Shown: positions 22,937 to 34,569, counted from the first letter of the stretch. The stretch is 64,000 nt of DNA from Calcarisporiella thermophila CBS 279.70 (GCF_041956535.1 NW_027192196.1:1047823-1111822); one strand, 5' to 3'. Numbers and translations: made by a program. The notes: a model not told the origin generated them from the letters alone.

Positions 22937-25248
22937 TTATGAGATGATTGCGGCGGTCTCATCTCCCCACAGCCAAGCCTGCAGCGTGTGCTTGAGGTTG
23001 GCCCAGGCTGGATCGAGCGTCCTCAGGGAGCGCTCGGAGCCCTCCCTCGCCCAATCCTCCAGAAGCGCAGCCACCCTTGCCCACCCATCGGTGACGTTTG
23101 AAAGGGAGGATGCGTCAACGCTGAATGCGACCAGCATTGCCACCGCCAAAGCCAAAAGCGCGGAAACAAGCACGGTCCAACCCGGACTTGGGAAGCACGG
23201 TCTCGCAAATCGGAACCAATTGAAAGTCCGCGTGCTTTCAAACTCCGACGGCCCCTCAACCCTCTTTAGCGTTGGGATGACGGTGTCGTTGACGGGCGCG
23301 GGGGCCGCCGCCGTCCCGTTCGGCGGGCGCAGTGCGTCCCAGCTCACGCCCCCCTGGGCAATGCACTCGATCACCTCGCGGGCGGCCCGCTCGCCGCTCT
23401 CCACCGCGCCCTCCATGTAGCCACGATCAACGCAAGTGGTCTCCGTCCCTGGACACAAGGCAATTCTAAACCATTACACAACTTGGGTGTTGACCAGGAC
23501 AATAAACAGAGTCCACCACTCACCGGCAAAATGCAGCCGGCCCCATGGCCGCTGCATCCTCTCCAAGAAGTCGTACTCTCGCGCCGCCCCCGGCCCGAAA
23601 AACGTGTCGGGCCCCCCGCGCACGTACGGAACCGCCGTCCAGTCCACCTCCACGTACTCCAAGGGCTCAAGCGCCTCGGCCCCAAACGCCAAGGCCAGCT
23701 CAGCGAGGACGCGATTTTTGCTTGCGTCGGGCGATAGTCGCGAGTACAGGCGGGCGTGGTGCCCCGCGACAAACACGACCAGGGCGTTGAGCTGCGAGGG
23801 GCTCTGGTCGCAGCCGTCCATCACCCACGTCAGGATGCTGTCTTCGTCCAGCGTGATGAGCTGGCCGCTGAGGCCGCGGTCTCGCCAGAACCGCGTCTCA
23901 TACACGATGATGATCTTGATGTAGGTGCCCATGATGGAGCGGCGCCACAGCTGGGAGTGCGACGCCGGCACGTCCGGGACAAACTCGATCTGCGCGAGCT
24001 GGGTGGGCGGGATGGCCAGGATGACGTAGCGGGCACGCACGATCTTCTGCTGCAGGCCGACGCCGCAGTGAATCACGATCTCTTGGTGCCTGGAGGCTGG
24101 CGTGGGGGCCTCGATGCGCAGCACCGGCGAGTTGGTGTGGATCCGCTCCTGGGGCAGGGTGCTGGCGAGATGCTCGATCATGGAGTAGGCGAGGCGGTCT
24201 ATCTTGAACTCGTGCGCACCGTCCACGATCTCTAGCATGTGGACCAATCCTGACCCATGACGGAGTGAATAAATAGGAGCGCGAAATGGCAAAACAAACA
24301 CAGCCGGGTACTCACCACCAGAGTGCTTCACCTCGAAGAGGAAAAAGAACATGGATACCTCGCAGGGCTCCGCGCCAAACTCGTTGCGCACCATGAAGGC
24401 GAGGAGCTGTCTGGCCGCACTCGTCCAAAGGTGCTGCTGCATCCAGGCCTAATAGAATGACGAAAAGACGCGCAGTCGGTCAATTTACGCGTCGCCGCGG
24501 CCCGTCGCCAGTTTCCAAAGAAGACATTACCTCCACGTTGATCTTGTCGAGTTCTTCGGCTAGCTCTAATGCAACATGGGTTTCGATTTAAAGATGGAGT
24601 CAATACCGGTGCAATCCTTTCAGAAAAGCTCCATACTTCCGCCATTCGCATCCAGCGCCTTGATCAAACGCTCTGTTCTCCTGATGATATTCACGCGTAT
24701 ATCAAATCTTTCTGGAAGGAGAGGGCATAGGAGTCTCTAAAATAAACCATGCGTTGGACTATTTCCTGCAGAAGCTATTACCTAGAAAAGAGAGCGGGAG
24801 TCTGTCTTGCGAATACGCTTGGACCCTCCCCCCACGCATTAGCATGTTTTTTCCCGAGAAATAGTTGGGATAAAGATTGGCCCCAGCCTCCTTCAGCAAT
24901 GTCTGTATCCGAGTATGCCGCGAGCTGACCCATTGTCCTTTCGCGGCGCGGGATGCAATGGTATAGAGGTCAGAATGAAGAGGGAGGCTAAATAAAAGGT
25001 GAACATGGGTATTTACCACCAAGGTCAATTCTGCCTCCGCTTGCAAGCTCGATGCCCTTTATGCGGCCCCCGAGAAGCGAAGATGCTTCTAGGACCGTCA
25101 CTGGAATATTTCTCTTAGAGAGAAGGTTAGCTGCATAGAGTCCAGAGAGTCCTCCCCCGCTGAATAAAGATCAATAGGGTAAGCCAGAGAAAGCAAAAGC
25201 ATCACAAGAAAAACAAGGGCTTTACACGACAACAACATGACGATCCAT
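22937..25248 (-). CDS. monoamine-oxidase-like flavin amine oxidase with C-terminal membrane anchor
   Basis: Eight exons (25226-25248, 25017-25159, 24782-24937, 24637-24711, 24531-24565, 24316-24448, 23524-24249, 22937-23448) sum to 1803 nt, 600 aa. The N-terminus MDRHVVVVGGGLSGLYAA is the FAD-binding Rossmann motif, followed by LEASSLLGGRIKG and DLGGQWVSSRHT. The C-terminal FAD motif is FAGTETTCVDRGYMEGAVESGERAA across the last intron. A hydrophobic segment (WTVLVSALLALAVAMLVAF, about 516-540) near the end recalls the outer-mitochondrial-membrane anchor of MAO-A/B. The position of the cysteine that covalently holds FAD in animal MAO (GGCY) reads GGPD here, so FAD should be non-covalent, as in Aspergillus MAO-N. 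Substrate amine unknown. Divergent from TRAPPC12. Confidence 0.9.
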
Positions 25249-25401
25249 GGCAAAATGAGTTGGTTATTCGCAATGGCAGTTGTTAAAAAGCCTCCTTTTC
25301 ACCCGCTCTCCACACTGCTCTCAAATATATACCTACAGTTTCAAAGAGGAATATAAAACGCGTCACATTTTCCGCTGTTCAAACCGCTCCATCCCTACAT
25401 C
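25249..25401. promoter_or_regulatory. short divergent promoter (amine oxidase / TRAPPC12)
   Basis: Only 153 bases separate the two start codons, so the genes must share a bidirectional promoter. A TATA-like 'aatatatacc' lies at about 25323-25332 toward TRAPPC12. Confidence 0.55.
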
Positions 25402-26928
25402 ATGGATCCCCTTCAGTCGCCGATCCAACCGCCACCCCTCACACTCCAATCTCCACAATACCATGCGCAAATTCCTACCCCTTCCCTTCCCGAACCTCTC
25501 GTCCAACATCACACGCTCTCCGCGCCTCCCCCTCCCCCTCCGCCAAAGCCTATGCGAACCCTAGCACGGACTTCGTCTCTGCGCTCCAACACCTCCAACC
25601 GTTCGAGTGCAGCGGGCCTAGCCTCCAATCTTATGTTTTTGGATCTTCCACTTTCCGATCCACTTCAACTGCTTGCTGAGAAACACCTGCCGGTGGAGCA
25701 ACGACCCATAAAAGATGGCGGTGCTATCGACAAGGACCGGGCCGGAGAAGATGATTACATGCGCGAATTGATCATGACCAATTCGTGGAGGGCGGTTGCC
25801 AATTGCGCTCGCTATCGTATCCTCAACACAAACCCTCTCGATACACGCGCCTTGCTACAGCTATGGCACACCCGCTTTGTAGCTTTGAAAAAAATACGCC
25901 TCTTTCATGTGGCGGCCACCGAGATGCAGAAGGTGGTGGAGGTGGTTCCCGAACTAGCTCGGCCACCCTTTGACACAGCAGAGGATCGTGCAGGAGCCGA
26001 GATACCCTTTGAGCTGCGAGTCGGCTGGGCACGTCTGCCGGCGATGATCGGGGATGTCGGGGAAACGATCGAGAGAATATGGGCCTTGATAGTATACTGC
26101 AAAAGGGTAAGTGGTATGGATCCAGGGGTGAAGGAGGAATGACAGAGGAACGAGGATACGGGGGGGGGGGAGGGGGCATGAAGGGCAACCGTAAAGTGAG
26201 AGCATAACAGAGCTAAATTCGCCTAACTATTCTTAGATGAAGGGGTCGGCATCCGATAGCGAAGCGTCCCGACCCGTGTGGGAGTACCGCGAAAAGCAGC
26301 TGCGACTCATGGTGGTGAACTATCTAATCGACCTAAAGGTAGCCCTTCTCGAGCTTGCCCGTGGCTTCTGCTGGCTGACACCCATAGGTTGAAATAGGAT
26401 TTCTCAAATGCAACCTCTCAGATGCAATCGCTTGTGGAGGAAGACCCCACGGATGTCTCTGCTCTCGAAGGGCTTCTCCGCCTGGACCTCCAACTCGGCA
26501 ACCTCGACCACGCCCAATCCACCCTTGCTCGGCTGGAGCGGCTCGCCGGGGAGCACCCAAGCCGCGAAGAGCAAGGCCACCTCGACTTGCATCGTGCCTT
26601 CGTTGCCATCGGGCAGGGGGATTTCCAGCAGGCCAAGGCCCTCTTCTCGAAGGTGTGGGAATCGAACAAGGAGAACGTGCTGGCCGCCAACAACCTCGCG
26701 GTGTGCGAGCTCTACCTGGGCCATCTGAACAGCGCTCTCTCCATCCTCAAAGAGCTTGTGGCCAATTACCTCTTCACCGCTGCAGGCTGCGAGCCTATCC
26801 TCTTTAACCTTTGCACATTGTACGAGCTTCGTTACGAGAACTCTATAGAGAAAAAGAGATTAGTGTTGGCGGAGGCCCTTCCCGTTGCGGGGGATCAATT
26901 TGGAATCGAGTGTTTTAAGTTGAATTGA
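25402..26928 (+). CDS. TRAPP complex subunit 12 homolog (TPR protein)
   Basis: Exons 25402-26106, 26237-26338 and 26398-26928 total 1338 nt, 445 aa. After a Pro/Ser-rich N-terminus the protein is all-helical: NSWRAVANCARYRI, LLQLWHTRFVALKKIRLFH, FELRVGWARLPA, RQLRL-like helix, then TPR-type repeats (LVEEDPTDVSALEGLLRLDL; VLAANNLAVCELYLGHLNSA; FNLCTLYELR). This matches TRAPPC12, a TPR subunit of the TRAPP tethering complex (TRAPPIII in filamentous fungi) acting in ER-Golgi/autophagy membrane traffic. The last acceptor is the AATAG at 26392-26397, giving IDLKDFSNATSQMQSLVEE; a later CTCAG acceptor would drop eight residues from a helix. Budding yeast lacks this subunit. Confidence 0.83.
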
Positions 26929-27256
26929 GTTTAATTTTAAAGACAAATCCGTGAGGATGAATACCGATGAAGAGAATCTCTGGTTTATCTTATGAAATGG
27001 GGGTGGTGAATGAGGATAAAAAAAAAAGAGCAAAAAGGTACAACAGGAGGCGGATATGCAAGGGACTATAATCGTGAATGCAAGGTAAAAGAAGAACAAC
27101 AGAGAAATAAAGAGAATGCCAAAAAAAAAGTGCAGGTATCTTGAAAAGATACAAGGGGGAGGGGGAAGGCAGTGCATACTCTTTTCTACTACAGGACTAT
27201 GTAAATAAATAATTAAATAGGGTCTACGAATTAAATAGAAATAGTGTCGTGAACAT
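26929..27256. other. convergent intergenic
   Basis: A-rich 3' flanks of TRAPPC12 and the RGS gene, with no gene. 'aaataaatagg'-like sequence near 27199-27222 may serve 3' end formation. Confidence 0.5.
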
Positions 27257-28653
27257 CTAAGCTCGGCCGGAGGGGGAGGATTTGGAGAGGGCTCTATTCT
27301 TCCGGAAGAGGTCCTTCACCAAGGGCGACTTTCTCTCGGGATCCTCCGGCTGGGGAGGGGACGAGGTGGCCACGGCGCCATGCTTCGGATGGGGGGCGGG
27401 GGGAGCAGGGGCTTCGTAGAGGGACGGAGGAGGCGGGGACATTCTCTGCGTGCGCAAGCTCAGCTCCTCTTGCTCATCCGCGCCCAGCACGGTGCGCATA
27501 AAGCCGAAGATCATGGCCTTGAGCAGCTCGAAGCGCTGCCGCGATGCGGGCGAAAAGGAAAGCGCCTCGGTGTGCGGGTTGGTGCGGAACTGCTTTTCCT
27601 GCTGCTCAAGGTATTCGAGCAGGAGGTGAATGCCCTTTTGGCGCGCCTCTTGCGAGTAGGGGATCGAGGACTTGCCGATCTCACGGTCCATCCGGGCAAA
27701 CGCTTCCCCCTTGAGGAAGTGGACAAAGCTCGTCTCGAGCAGAAGGTACACCGCCCGCTTCGCCTCGTCGAACGCATGCAGCAGGTTGGTGCCTTTGCGC
27801 AGCTCTTCGACAACGGCGCGCCGCACCTTGTCGTCTATGTTCACCTCCAGGTGGCTGCGCTCGCTGAGATAGGTGCGGTAGATGTGGCGGGCGGTCATGA
27901 GGATCTGGTCTTGGCTAGTGTAGCTGTAGGACTCGTATTGCTCCAGCTCGATAAAGAAAAACTAGCGGAAAGAAAGAAAGCAGGGTTAGCACTCGGAGAG
28001 ACGCCCATCGGACAAGGCTCGGCTAGCCGCCGAGGCCACTGGGTGGTTACCAGATTCTCGCTTGAGAACTCGTGGAGCACGCTGTACAAAAAGTAGCAGA
28101 GCGGGACCTTGGACTGCAGGAGCGCCTTCAGGCCCTCCTTCTCGATCTCTCGCACGCAGATGTCGAGGGGCGGCTGGTCGCCGAAGAAATTCTTGAGCTT
28201 CCGGGTGCGGTTGGTGGCCATCATCTTGTAGCGCTGGTGAAAGTCGAAGTTTGCCGGCGAGAAATGCTTCTGCGACTGCTCTCGCAACAGCGAGGCCACC
28301 GACGAAATGGAGATAATGCTGGCGCGCGGATCGGGCTTGGATCCCGACTTGTGCCCACTGAAGTAATCCATTTCCTCCTCCTCGACCTCTGCGGCGAACT
28401 CCTCCAAGTCCAGGTCGTCCACCGCCTCGAGGGGGGTGCGCGGCGTGGTCACGAGGGAGCCGGTGGCATCGACGATGCTACTCCGCGCCGATCCGGGCCG
28501 GGAGTCGGACAGATTCAGGTTCTCGATGGAGATGGCAGACGAGCGACGCTTGGATATGGGCTTTGGGGTCTTCATGCCGAGGATCGAGTCCGAATTGCCC
28601 TGGAAATTCGCAGAGCGGACGTCGATTTTCAGACTGCTTTGGCGGGCCGACAT
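27257..28653 (-). CDS. RGS-domain protein (regulator of G-protein signalling)
   Basis: Exons 28051-28653 and 27257-27961 total 1308 nt, 435 aa. The first ~150 residues are Ser/Pro-rich with acidic stretches. The RGS fold runs from about 155 to 320: RKLKNFFGDQPPLDI, LQSKVPLCYFLYSVLHEFSSENLFF, FIELEQYESY, an SERSHLEVNI helix and a final FLKGEAF segment. RGS proteins speed GTP hydrolysis on G-alpha subunits. The helix between the signature parts is long compared with the shortest RGS boxes, and the C-terminus is Pro/Ser-rich with no added DEP or PX domain, so it is neither Sst2-type nor Mdm1-type. Confidence 0.85.
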
Positions 28654-30018
28654 AGCGAGGGGGGGGGGAGGGGGAGGAGTCAATCAGGGGGAGAAAACAG
28701 CTAAGGCTAATGAGGGGATGGAGAGAGGAAGCAGCGTCTAGAGCGAGCAATCGCTAGGCAAGCAGGACACACCAATAAATTAAGGTGAGAAATCATCATT
28801 TTTGAGGAATCCCAGCCAAGCACACAAAATAAACCTGAGCCCGCTCCCATTGGCCGCATTCAAGGGCATGGTTTCATTTGGCGAAGACAGGTGTTTGGCC
28901 AGAATGCTACCGTGGTCCCACGTAGCATGTGCTTGTGGCAACTCGCTCGGATATCTTGGGCTCAAGGTGCTCCCCCTCCACGGCCGCAGCCGGCTCTGCC
29001 TCGCTCGGTGCGCGGCGAGCCTGCCCGCCTTGTCCACGCCGGTGCTGTAAGGCGTGCGGGGCCGCCCCCCTCCCCTCCCCTCCCCCACACGCCCCCTCGC
29101 GCCCTAGTGGTTCGAGGCATGTGGCAAAGAGCTCACCACGAAAGCGGATTCCTTTCCACATCGAAGGTGGCACAACGCTGCTTCGTGCCCTATTTGCCAC
29201 TGGCTCTGTCCACTAGCACGCGGTTCCCACTAACTAATTGGCGCACTAATAATAATCTGCGTCGAGAATAATGCCTTGTGCATGGCAGATATTGGAGCAC
29301 CGCCCCCCCACTCAGTCGCTCGGATCCGCCCTGGATGACATCATCCTCCTGACCTGTCGTGCTGGCTACCCAGCGCCGTCGGGAGCCGCAGCACGCCAGA
29401 GGGCACGGCCGGAAGGCTCCACACGTCACAAGGGGGCTAGCGAGGAACCCGAGGACGAGTCAGGCTCCCGCTATGGTGAGGGGCTTTCCTATCTTTGTCC
29501 GGCCGGATAGATCGATGGAAAATCGATCTTATCTAAGCAAGGAAACGATGGGCCGTCCAAAAGGAACTGCTTGACCTGCACAAGAGGGAGAGGCTTGTTC
29601 TCTGCGAGAGAGGAACTTTTGCTCGGGCGACGCAAACGTCAGCATGGGGGCTTGGTAGTGCATTCTTAGGGCTGTCATCCCCTTTTTTTCTGGCGATTAT
29701 CGGTGAAATTTCCTGGCCGTGGTCCACCAGCTCGCATGCAGTCACTTGGTGAATGTTGTTTTGCTCCGGAGTTGAAAATCCCTTTGAAAGGGCCAGAAAA
29801 GTGTGGGCTACTCCTTTTGATATCCCCCTTGACGAGATTAAGCTTGCATTGGGTGCAAGCCTGATGAGAATACATTCCCCATCATGTCCAGAGATAAACT
29901 GCAGGATGGCCAGATCCCTCAAAACGGCGATCTTAAAGTAATGGCGGTTAAAGTGCCGTGTCACCCATGTGGAAAATCCTCATGCGCTTTTCTCTCTTGA
30001 TAATAGATCCTCTATTCC
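28654..30018. other. divergent intergenic region, no gene supported
   Basis: Sits between the RGS gene and the CTD phosphatase gene. Frames of up to about 140 codons occur (e.g. 29533-29964 minus) but lack family motifs or splice logic. C-rich near 29060-29095. Confidence 0.45.
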
Positions 30019-31788
30019 ATGGCGGCCGACCTCCAGCTAATCGTTGCATCTGATCGGCAACATCTGCAATCTCTTCAAACCACGGCCGCTCAGCCCAGCG
30101 CCCATTCGATTTCGCAATCTGCACCGCCCGCACCCCCTGCTCAACCTACCCCGCTCGCCTCCCCCCCTGCGTTTCCAGCCTGGAGTGCCGGCCGCTTCCT
30201 GGTCGCCGATCCTTAATCTCTCTCTTGTGTCAGGACGTGACGAGCGAACCCCCCTGGTAACCCGTGAAATCCTCCCGCGCCCTGGCGACCCTGTACTGCT
30301 CCTTGAGAGGGAGTATGAAATAAAGGGGGCGGTTCCGCGGTCTTTCTTTGTGCTTATGCACCAGAAAAATATCGGTCACCGTTTCATTTTCGATTTCCCA
30401 GACCATGCCTGGTTTAAAGAGCTGAGCGGGATGCGAAAGGTAAGAAGAGGCTGTCACATAGTTATTGCAGGGGAGCTGGCTGACTTTGGGCCTTTGACAA
30501 TAGAGTGCTTACACCCTCATCAAGGAAGAAAACTCCAGCGAGGTATGGGAGCTCCATCTAAAACCGTCACGCGATAGATCGTAAGTGGGCTACGAGAATT
30601 TCTCTCTTGTGGTTTGAAGGATGCCAATTCACCGATTCCTCTGCAAACACTTGCTTGCATTAGAAATATATTTGGATATCTTATCAAGTCCAGAGAAGTG
30701 GAGCGTATTGTGCGGGAGCAACAGGAGAATCTGCTGAGACAAAGACGACTGCCGCTAGTTCTTGATTTGGACGATACCCTAGTCCGCCTGGTGGGCAACT
30801 CACAGGATCGATATGTGAAAGAACATGAAGCAAGTCTAGGTAGCGTATACCCGCACTCTGCTCACCTTGCATTCTGCTGACGTTGCAACTTGTTTGCTTT
30901 CATTCCACAGTTCAAGATCGGGTATGTGATTTGGGAGATGGCAGGCGTGTGGTGATGACGGAACGGTTGGATGAATTTCTGGACTGGGCTAGTAAATATT
31001 ATGAAATTTCCGTCTGCTCGCTTGGGTAAGTCCCCCATATTACAATAATCTAGTGCTTTTTTTTTTCTAACGGTCTTCTTCCATTATCCTACCCCCCCCC
31101 CCTCTTCCTCCTCCTTCTCCTCCCCCGCCTTGCTTCTCTTGCTTTTTATCTCATTCCTCATTTCTCACTCTCTTTATCTTCCAACCCTACAAGTGATCAA
31201 AACTATGTCGATATGGTGTGTGCTGCCATTGATCCGCATCATAATCGTATTCGCGGCATCAATTATTCGGCCCGCCAAGAGTACGAGTACATTCAGCGAA
31301 CTGCTCCTCATGGGGCCGGTACGGACCGCCCATCTCGTCCGCCTAAGGATCTTCTCGCCCTTTATACTTTTTGCACTCTGGGAAACTCGCCTGCACAAAA
31401 CTATTGCCTCCCCCTCATCGTGGATGACATGACTAGCATGTGGCCGCCAGAACAGCACGACAACATTATCGTTGTGAAGGAGCGACGTAAGAGCCCCAAT
31501 GCCAACGGCGGTGGCTCCACGGAGAACGGTGGAGAAAATGGTGCGAACAACGTGTGGACGGTCAATTTATTCCCCCTGGTGCAGCAAGTACTGGCGCATG
31601 TGCACCAAGAATTCTTCCGCCAGATGGACCTACACCGTGCAGGGCAGCAGCCGCACCCTCCGAGCGCGCGTGTCATCTATAAAGAATGGCTACGGAACTA
31701 TTTAAGAGACCATATTGCGCGCACGTCGGGGCCGCCTATGAGCGTTCCTCAACCCGGTTTACCCCTGAATCCGGCAGGTCAGCCATAG
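30019..31788 (+). CDS. FCP1/CPL-type RNA polymerase II CTD phosphatase-like protein
   Basis: Model: exons 30019-30184, 30234-30439, 30504-30542, 30620-30839, 30911-31025, 31194-31788 (1341 nt, 446 aa). The catalytic DxDxT motif is LVLDLDDTLVRL (exon 4). Then come DGRRVVMTERLDEFLDWASKYYEISVCSLG and, later, the second acid motif LPLIVDDMTSMWPPEQHDNIIVV. This is the HAD-superfamily FCP1 homology region that removes Ser phosphates from the Pol II C-terminal repeat. An N-terminal domain (about 60-125) precedes the catalytic core, as in plant CPL1/2, and no BRCT domain follows. The last four exons are secure. The 49-nt first intron (weak GTGCCG donor) and 64-nt second intron are tentative; an alternative donor at 30577 preserves WELHLKPS but breaks phase. 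Confidence 0.78.
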
Positions 31789-32150
31789 AGAGGGGGGTGG
31801 TTTACTTTTCCTGTCTCGAGGCTAATGGCACTAGTCTAAACCTCACGGACTTATGTATTGTTTGCTTTTTCTTTTTTGGACTATTTTTTTTTGCTTCTTC
31901 TGCCGCATGGTGGAAGGAACCCATACCTTGGCGTTTTCAGCCTGGCAAGCGTGTTTGTAGTTTTCAAAAAGTTTGTTTTGTTTTTTTTTTCATTTTTTGT
32001 TTAATTATTATTTTTGCACATAAGGGTGAGAGGAATAAAGAAAAATAGGCAAGATGAGATATATTGAATGCTATTTCAACAGATTATGTATAGAGAGAAA
32101 GAAAAATACATAAAATAGAGGGGAAATAAAGACTACATCGTGATTAAGCG
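31789..32150. other. convergent intergenic with polyA signal
   Basis: T-rich 3' flank. AATAAA at 32034-32039 is the likely polyadenylation signal of the phosphatase gene. No gene. Confidence 0.5.
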
Positions 32151-32750
32151 TTACAATAGACAGTGGTCAATTTTATAAGCTACACCATTGGATCCCTCTA
32201 CTGGGGTCTCCACATTAAGAATTCTTGACTTCTGATTTAATATAATACCGCCATCCTCCCCCCCAACAATCACCTCGCGGTTCTCGAGAAGAGTCGGAAG
32301 CCGTAGGCCCGGTTTGATTTCATCAGGATGGACCACTCTAGGCACAATATGGCGCAACACCATGTCCCGCAGCTTTGCATCATCACCAAATACCGCAATT
32401 CGCTCAGCTTCTATTAGCTTCAGTTGTCTAATGGCATCATTGGTTGGGGTGAAAATGGTAATGGAAGCATCGGGATTAGCAAGCAGATTCGCAACTTCCT
32501 CTATCTGACGAGCAGCATCTAGATAGGTGGAGATACTGCGCTCCCGTGGGAGAAGATCGCTAAGGGTTGGTTTGGTGGGTGGATTGGCATAATCGTCAAC
32601 CTGCATAGGGCGTTGATGAAACCCAAGCTGCTGTTGCTGGAGCTGTGGCTGTGTTTGTAGTGTGAAACGATGGGGAGGGAGTAGAAGTCGGGCCGAGGTT
32701 AATGAGCTGAAGAGACAGAGTATGAGAAACAGGTGGAAGAGCCTGATCAT
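32151..32750 (-). CDS. secreted fasciclin (FAS1) domain protein
   Basis: Single exon, 199 aa. A signal peptide (MIRLFHLFLILCLFSSLTSA) is followed by a Gln-rich linker. One FAS1 domain (about 60-199) carries the two conserved boxes: the first near TIFTPTNDAIRQL, the second RILNVETPVEGSNGVAYKIDHCLL at the very end. LRDMVLRHIV is the conserved YH-motif region, here with RH. There is no GPI tail or second FAS1 repeat. FAS1 proteins act in cell adhesion or as wall/vacuolar surface proteins; S. pombe Fsc1 is a vacuolar FAS1 protein in autophagy, but that one has several repeats, so no equivalence is claimed. Confidence 0.88.
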   Translation of the reverse strand: MIRLFHLFLILCLFSSLTSARLLLPPHRFTLQTQPQLQQQQLGFHQRPMQVDDYANPPTKPTLSDLLPRERSISTYLDAARQIEEVANLLANPDASITIFTPTNDAIRQLKLIEAERIAVFGDDAKLRDMVLRHIVPRVVHPDEIKPGLRLPTLLENREVIVGGEDGGIILNQKSRILNVETPVEGSNGVAYKIDHCLL

Positions 32751-33150
32751 CTTGAATCGATTCTCAACGGTATGGTGTTGAGCGGTCGAGTGGTTTTAGG
32801 ACCGTTAATTTAATCCGCCGTCGACTGATGTATTGTGAGATGTTGGTGTGATGTAATGAGTGACGCAGCGAAATTTGTAGTGCTTTAACCTGATGCGGTT
32901 TTCCCATTCCTTCCCTTTCTTTTTTCTCTCATTTTACTTTCCTCCGTTACCCAAACTATTTCTCACACACTGCACGTTCCCTTCCTCATTATTTCGTAAG
33001 CATCAACTCTCTTTTTTTTGGAGGGGCGGATATTTTTATAGGGTGCATCTTGTCATTGTATCACTAACTCTCCCCTTCTTTTCTTGTTGCTCTCACCTAT
33101 TGTGTGTGTTCTGGGTGTGAATTATAGGCAAAGCATCTCTAGTAAAAACA
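32751..33150. other. divergent intergenic region
   Basis: 400 bases shared by the FAS1 gene (minus) and the gene at 33151 (plus). T- and CT-rich upstream of the plus-strand gene. A run such as 'ggatatttttata' near 33027-33039 is TATA-like. Confidence 0.45.
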
Positions 33151-33757
33151 ATGTCCTTAGGTAGTGTAATCATCTTTTGGCTTTTCTATGGTTTCGACCC
33201 CAAACTAATATGATCCCCCGATTTTTCGAATAGTCTCCCAACTCGAGTATTACCGTACCCGCATTGAAGCTGCAAAAAGTTTCGAAGATGACATGGAGTT
33301 CAATCCCGCGCTTACCGCAGATGAGCTCGCCGAGTTACGAAAAGAACTTAGCGACCGCGTCGCTGCTCGTCAGGCGGCCTTCTCAGCTGCATCAATGTCC
33401 TCTCCAACCATGGTTGCTGCCACTCCCACCTCAACGGTAAGCCCTGGTCGCCGTGCCATTCCCATCTTGGACCCGAGCAATAAGGCGCCGGTCACCCTGC
33501 CTTCGCGCCCCGCCTCTCGGACGGGCATTCGCCCCCGTTCCCCTCCTTATCGCAACTTCTCAGGAATGGGATCACCAACCCTTAGTAGTGCAGCTCTTGC
33601 TCATGGTCTCTATCTCCAGCAGCAGCAGCAGACTTCTCCCCAGCATAGCGCACAGCAAGCCCAGCAACAGCAGGGCTTTCCTACGTTGAATTCCTCAACA
33701 TCGGGACGGTATAGTGGGTCAAGTTTCCTGCGACAATACGATATCTCTGTTCGATAA
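33151..33757 (+). CDS. unidentified Ser/Pro/Gln-rich protein with N-terminal helix
   Basis: Exon 1 is only 10 nt (33151-33160, ATG TCC TTA G); exon 2 is 33234-33757; total 534 nt, 177 aa. The spliced N-terminus MSLVSQLEYYRTRIEAAKSF is a helix followed by an acidic helical stretch (LTADELAELRKELSDRVAARQ). The rest is Ser/Pro/Gln-rich and probably disordered, with a PQHSAQQAQQQQG segment. Without exon 1 the first frame ATG (33293) would cut into the helix. No family recognised; a short coiled-coil adaptor is possible. Confidence 0.6.
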
Positions 33758-33989
33758 ATCCCCCTTCTCATTCATTTTTGCCTTTAACCTCTATATCTTT
33801 CGTTTTTTCTTATCTATAAATATATCTCATATATATTTTCCTAAGTGTGATTTATACTCCCCTTTTTACCTTTTTTTTTACGATCCCTTCTCTCTTGTTT
33901 ATGTATTGCGCTCGCATGGACATTTTTTCACATTTTGTAGAATTTCTTATTTTCTTCATTATTTTTTCCCACATTCCCTCATGGAACTC

Positions 33990-34021
<32 letters not shown>

Positions 34022-34569
34022 CCTATTTTCCTCACAGAAATGGCGTTTCTTGGTGAAATGTTCGTTATATATATTATATCTATATATATCAATTTTCGTT
34101 CCGTCTTCTGATCTTAGAATTTATATATTTTTTCCTTTTAATAAATACGTATTCTTCTAATATTAGCCACGAGAGCGGTGAAGTGGAGGTGGAAGACGGT
34201 GGCTCTCTCTCTCCATCTATTTGGGACCTTCGTAACCAAGGATGACGAGAGTGTATCCTGTCGTGGCATGTCAAATCTACAAGCCACCCTCTTTGACAAG
34301 GGAGGGGGGATTAAGGGAGAGGCAGGAAGTGACGAGGGGGGGTTTAGGTCCTAGAAATTTTATTTTACAGTATCACGTGCATCGGTTCGAAGGAAGATGC
34401 ATCTCGTCATACCTTGGTTACTTCAATCACGCTCTTTTGCTTTGAAAGATTGACAAAGCTTCTTTTTTGCTGCCCGTTCGCCTCTCTCATCCTTGCATTA
34501 ATTATCCATCCTCCCTTCTCCGTTGGTATCAGTTCTTTTTCTCTTCCTCTTTCAAAACAGCAGCTTGAA
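33758..34569. other. intergenic with (CTCTCC)n microsatellite
   Basis: T-rich spacer with a pure CTCCCT hexamer repeat at about 33987-34018, TATATA stretches near 34070-34090, and AATAAA at 34140-34145, likely the 3' signal of the 33151 gene. The last 200 bases are the ABC transporter promoter. No gene. Confidence 0.55.

Noticed and set aside
26398-26421. Acceptor CTCTCAG at 26421 in TRAPPC12
   Set aside because: Phase-compatible but deletes eight residues of a conserved helix; the earlier AATAG acceptor fits the family better.
29533-29964. 143-codon minus-strand frame
   Set aside because: No recognisable motif, and composition resembles intergenic DNA; no supporting splice structure.
30440-30470. 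31-nt intron (GTAAGA to TTGCAG) in the CTD phosphatase gene
   Set aside because: Too short, and leads to an immediate stop; the 64-nt intron ending at 30503 is in phase.
33847-34160. T-rich plus-strand frames with Phe/Leu runs resembling membrane segments
   Set aside because: Produced by the T/CT-rich 3' flank and the CTCTCC microsatellite.
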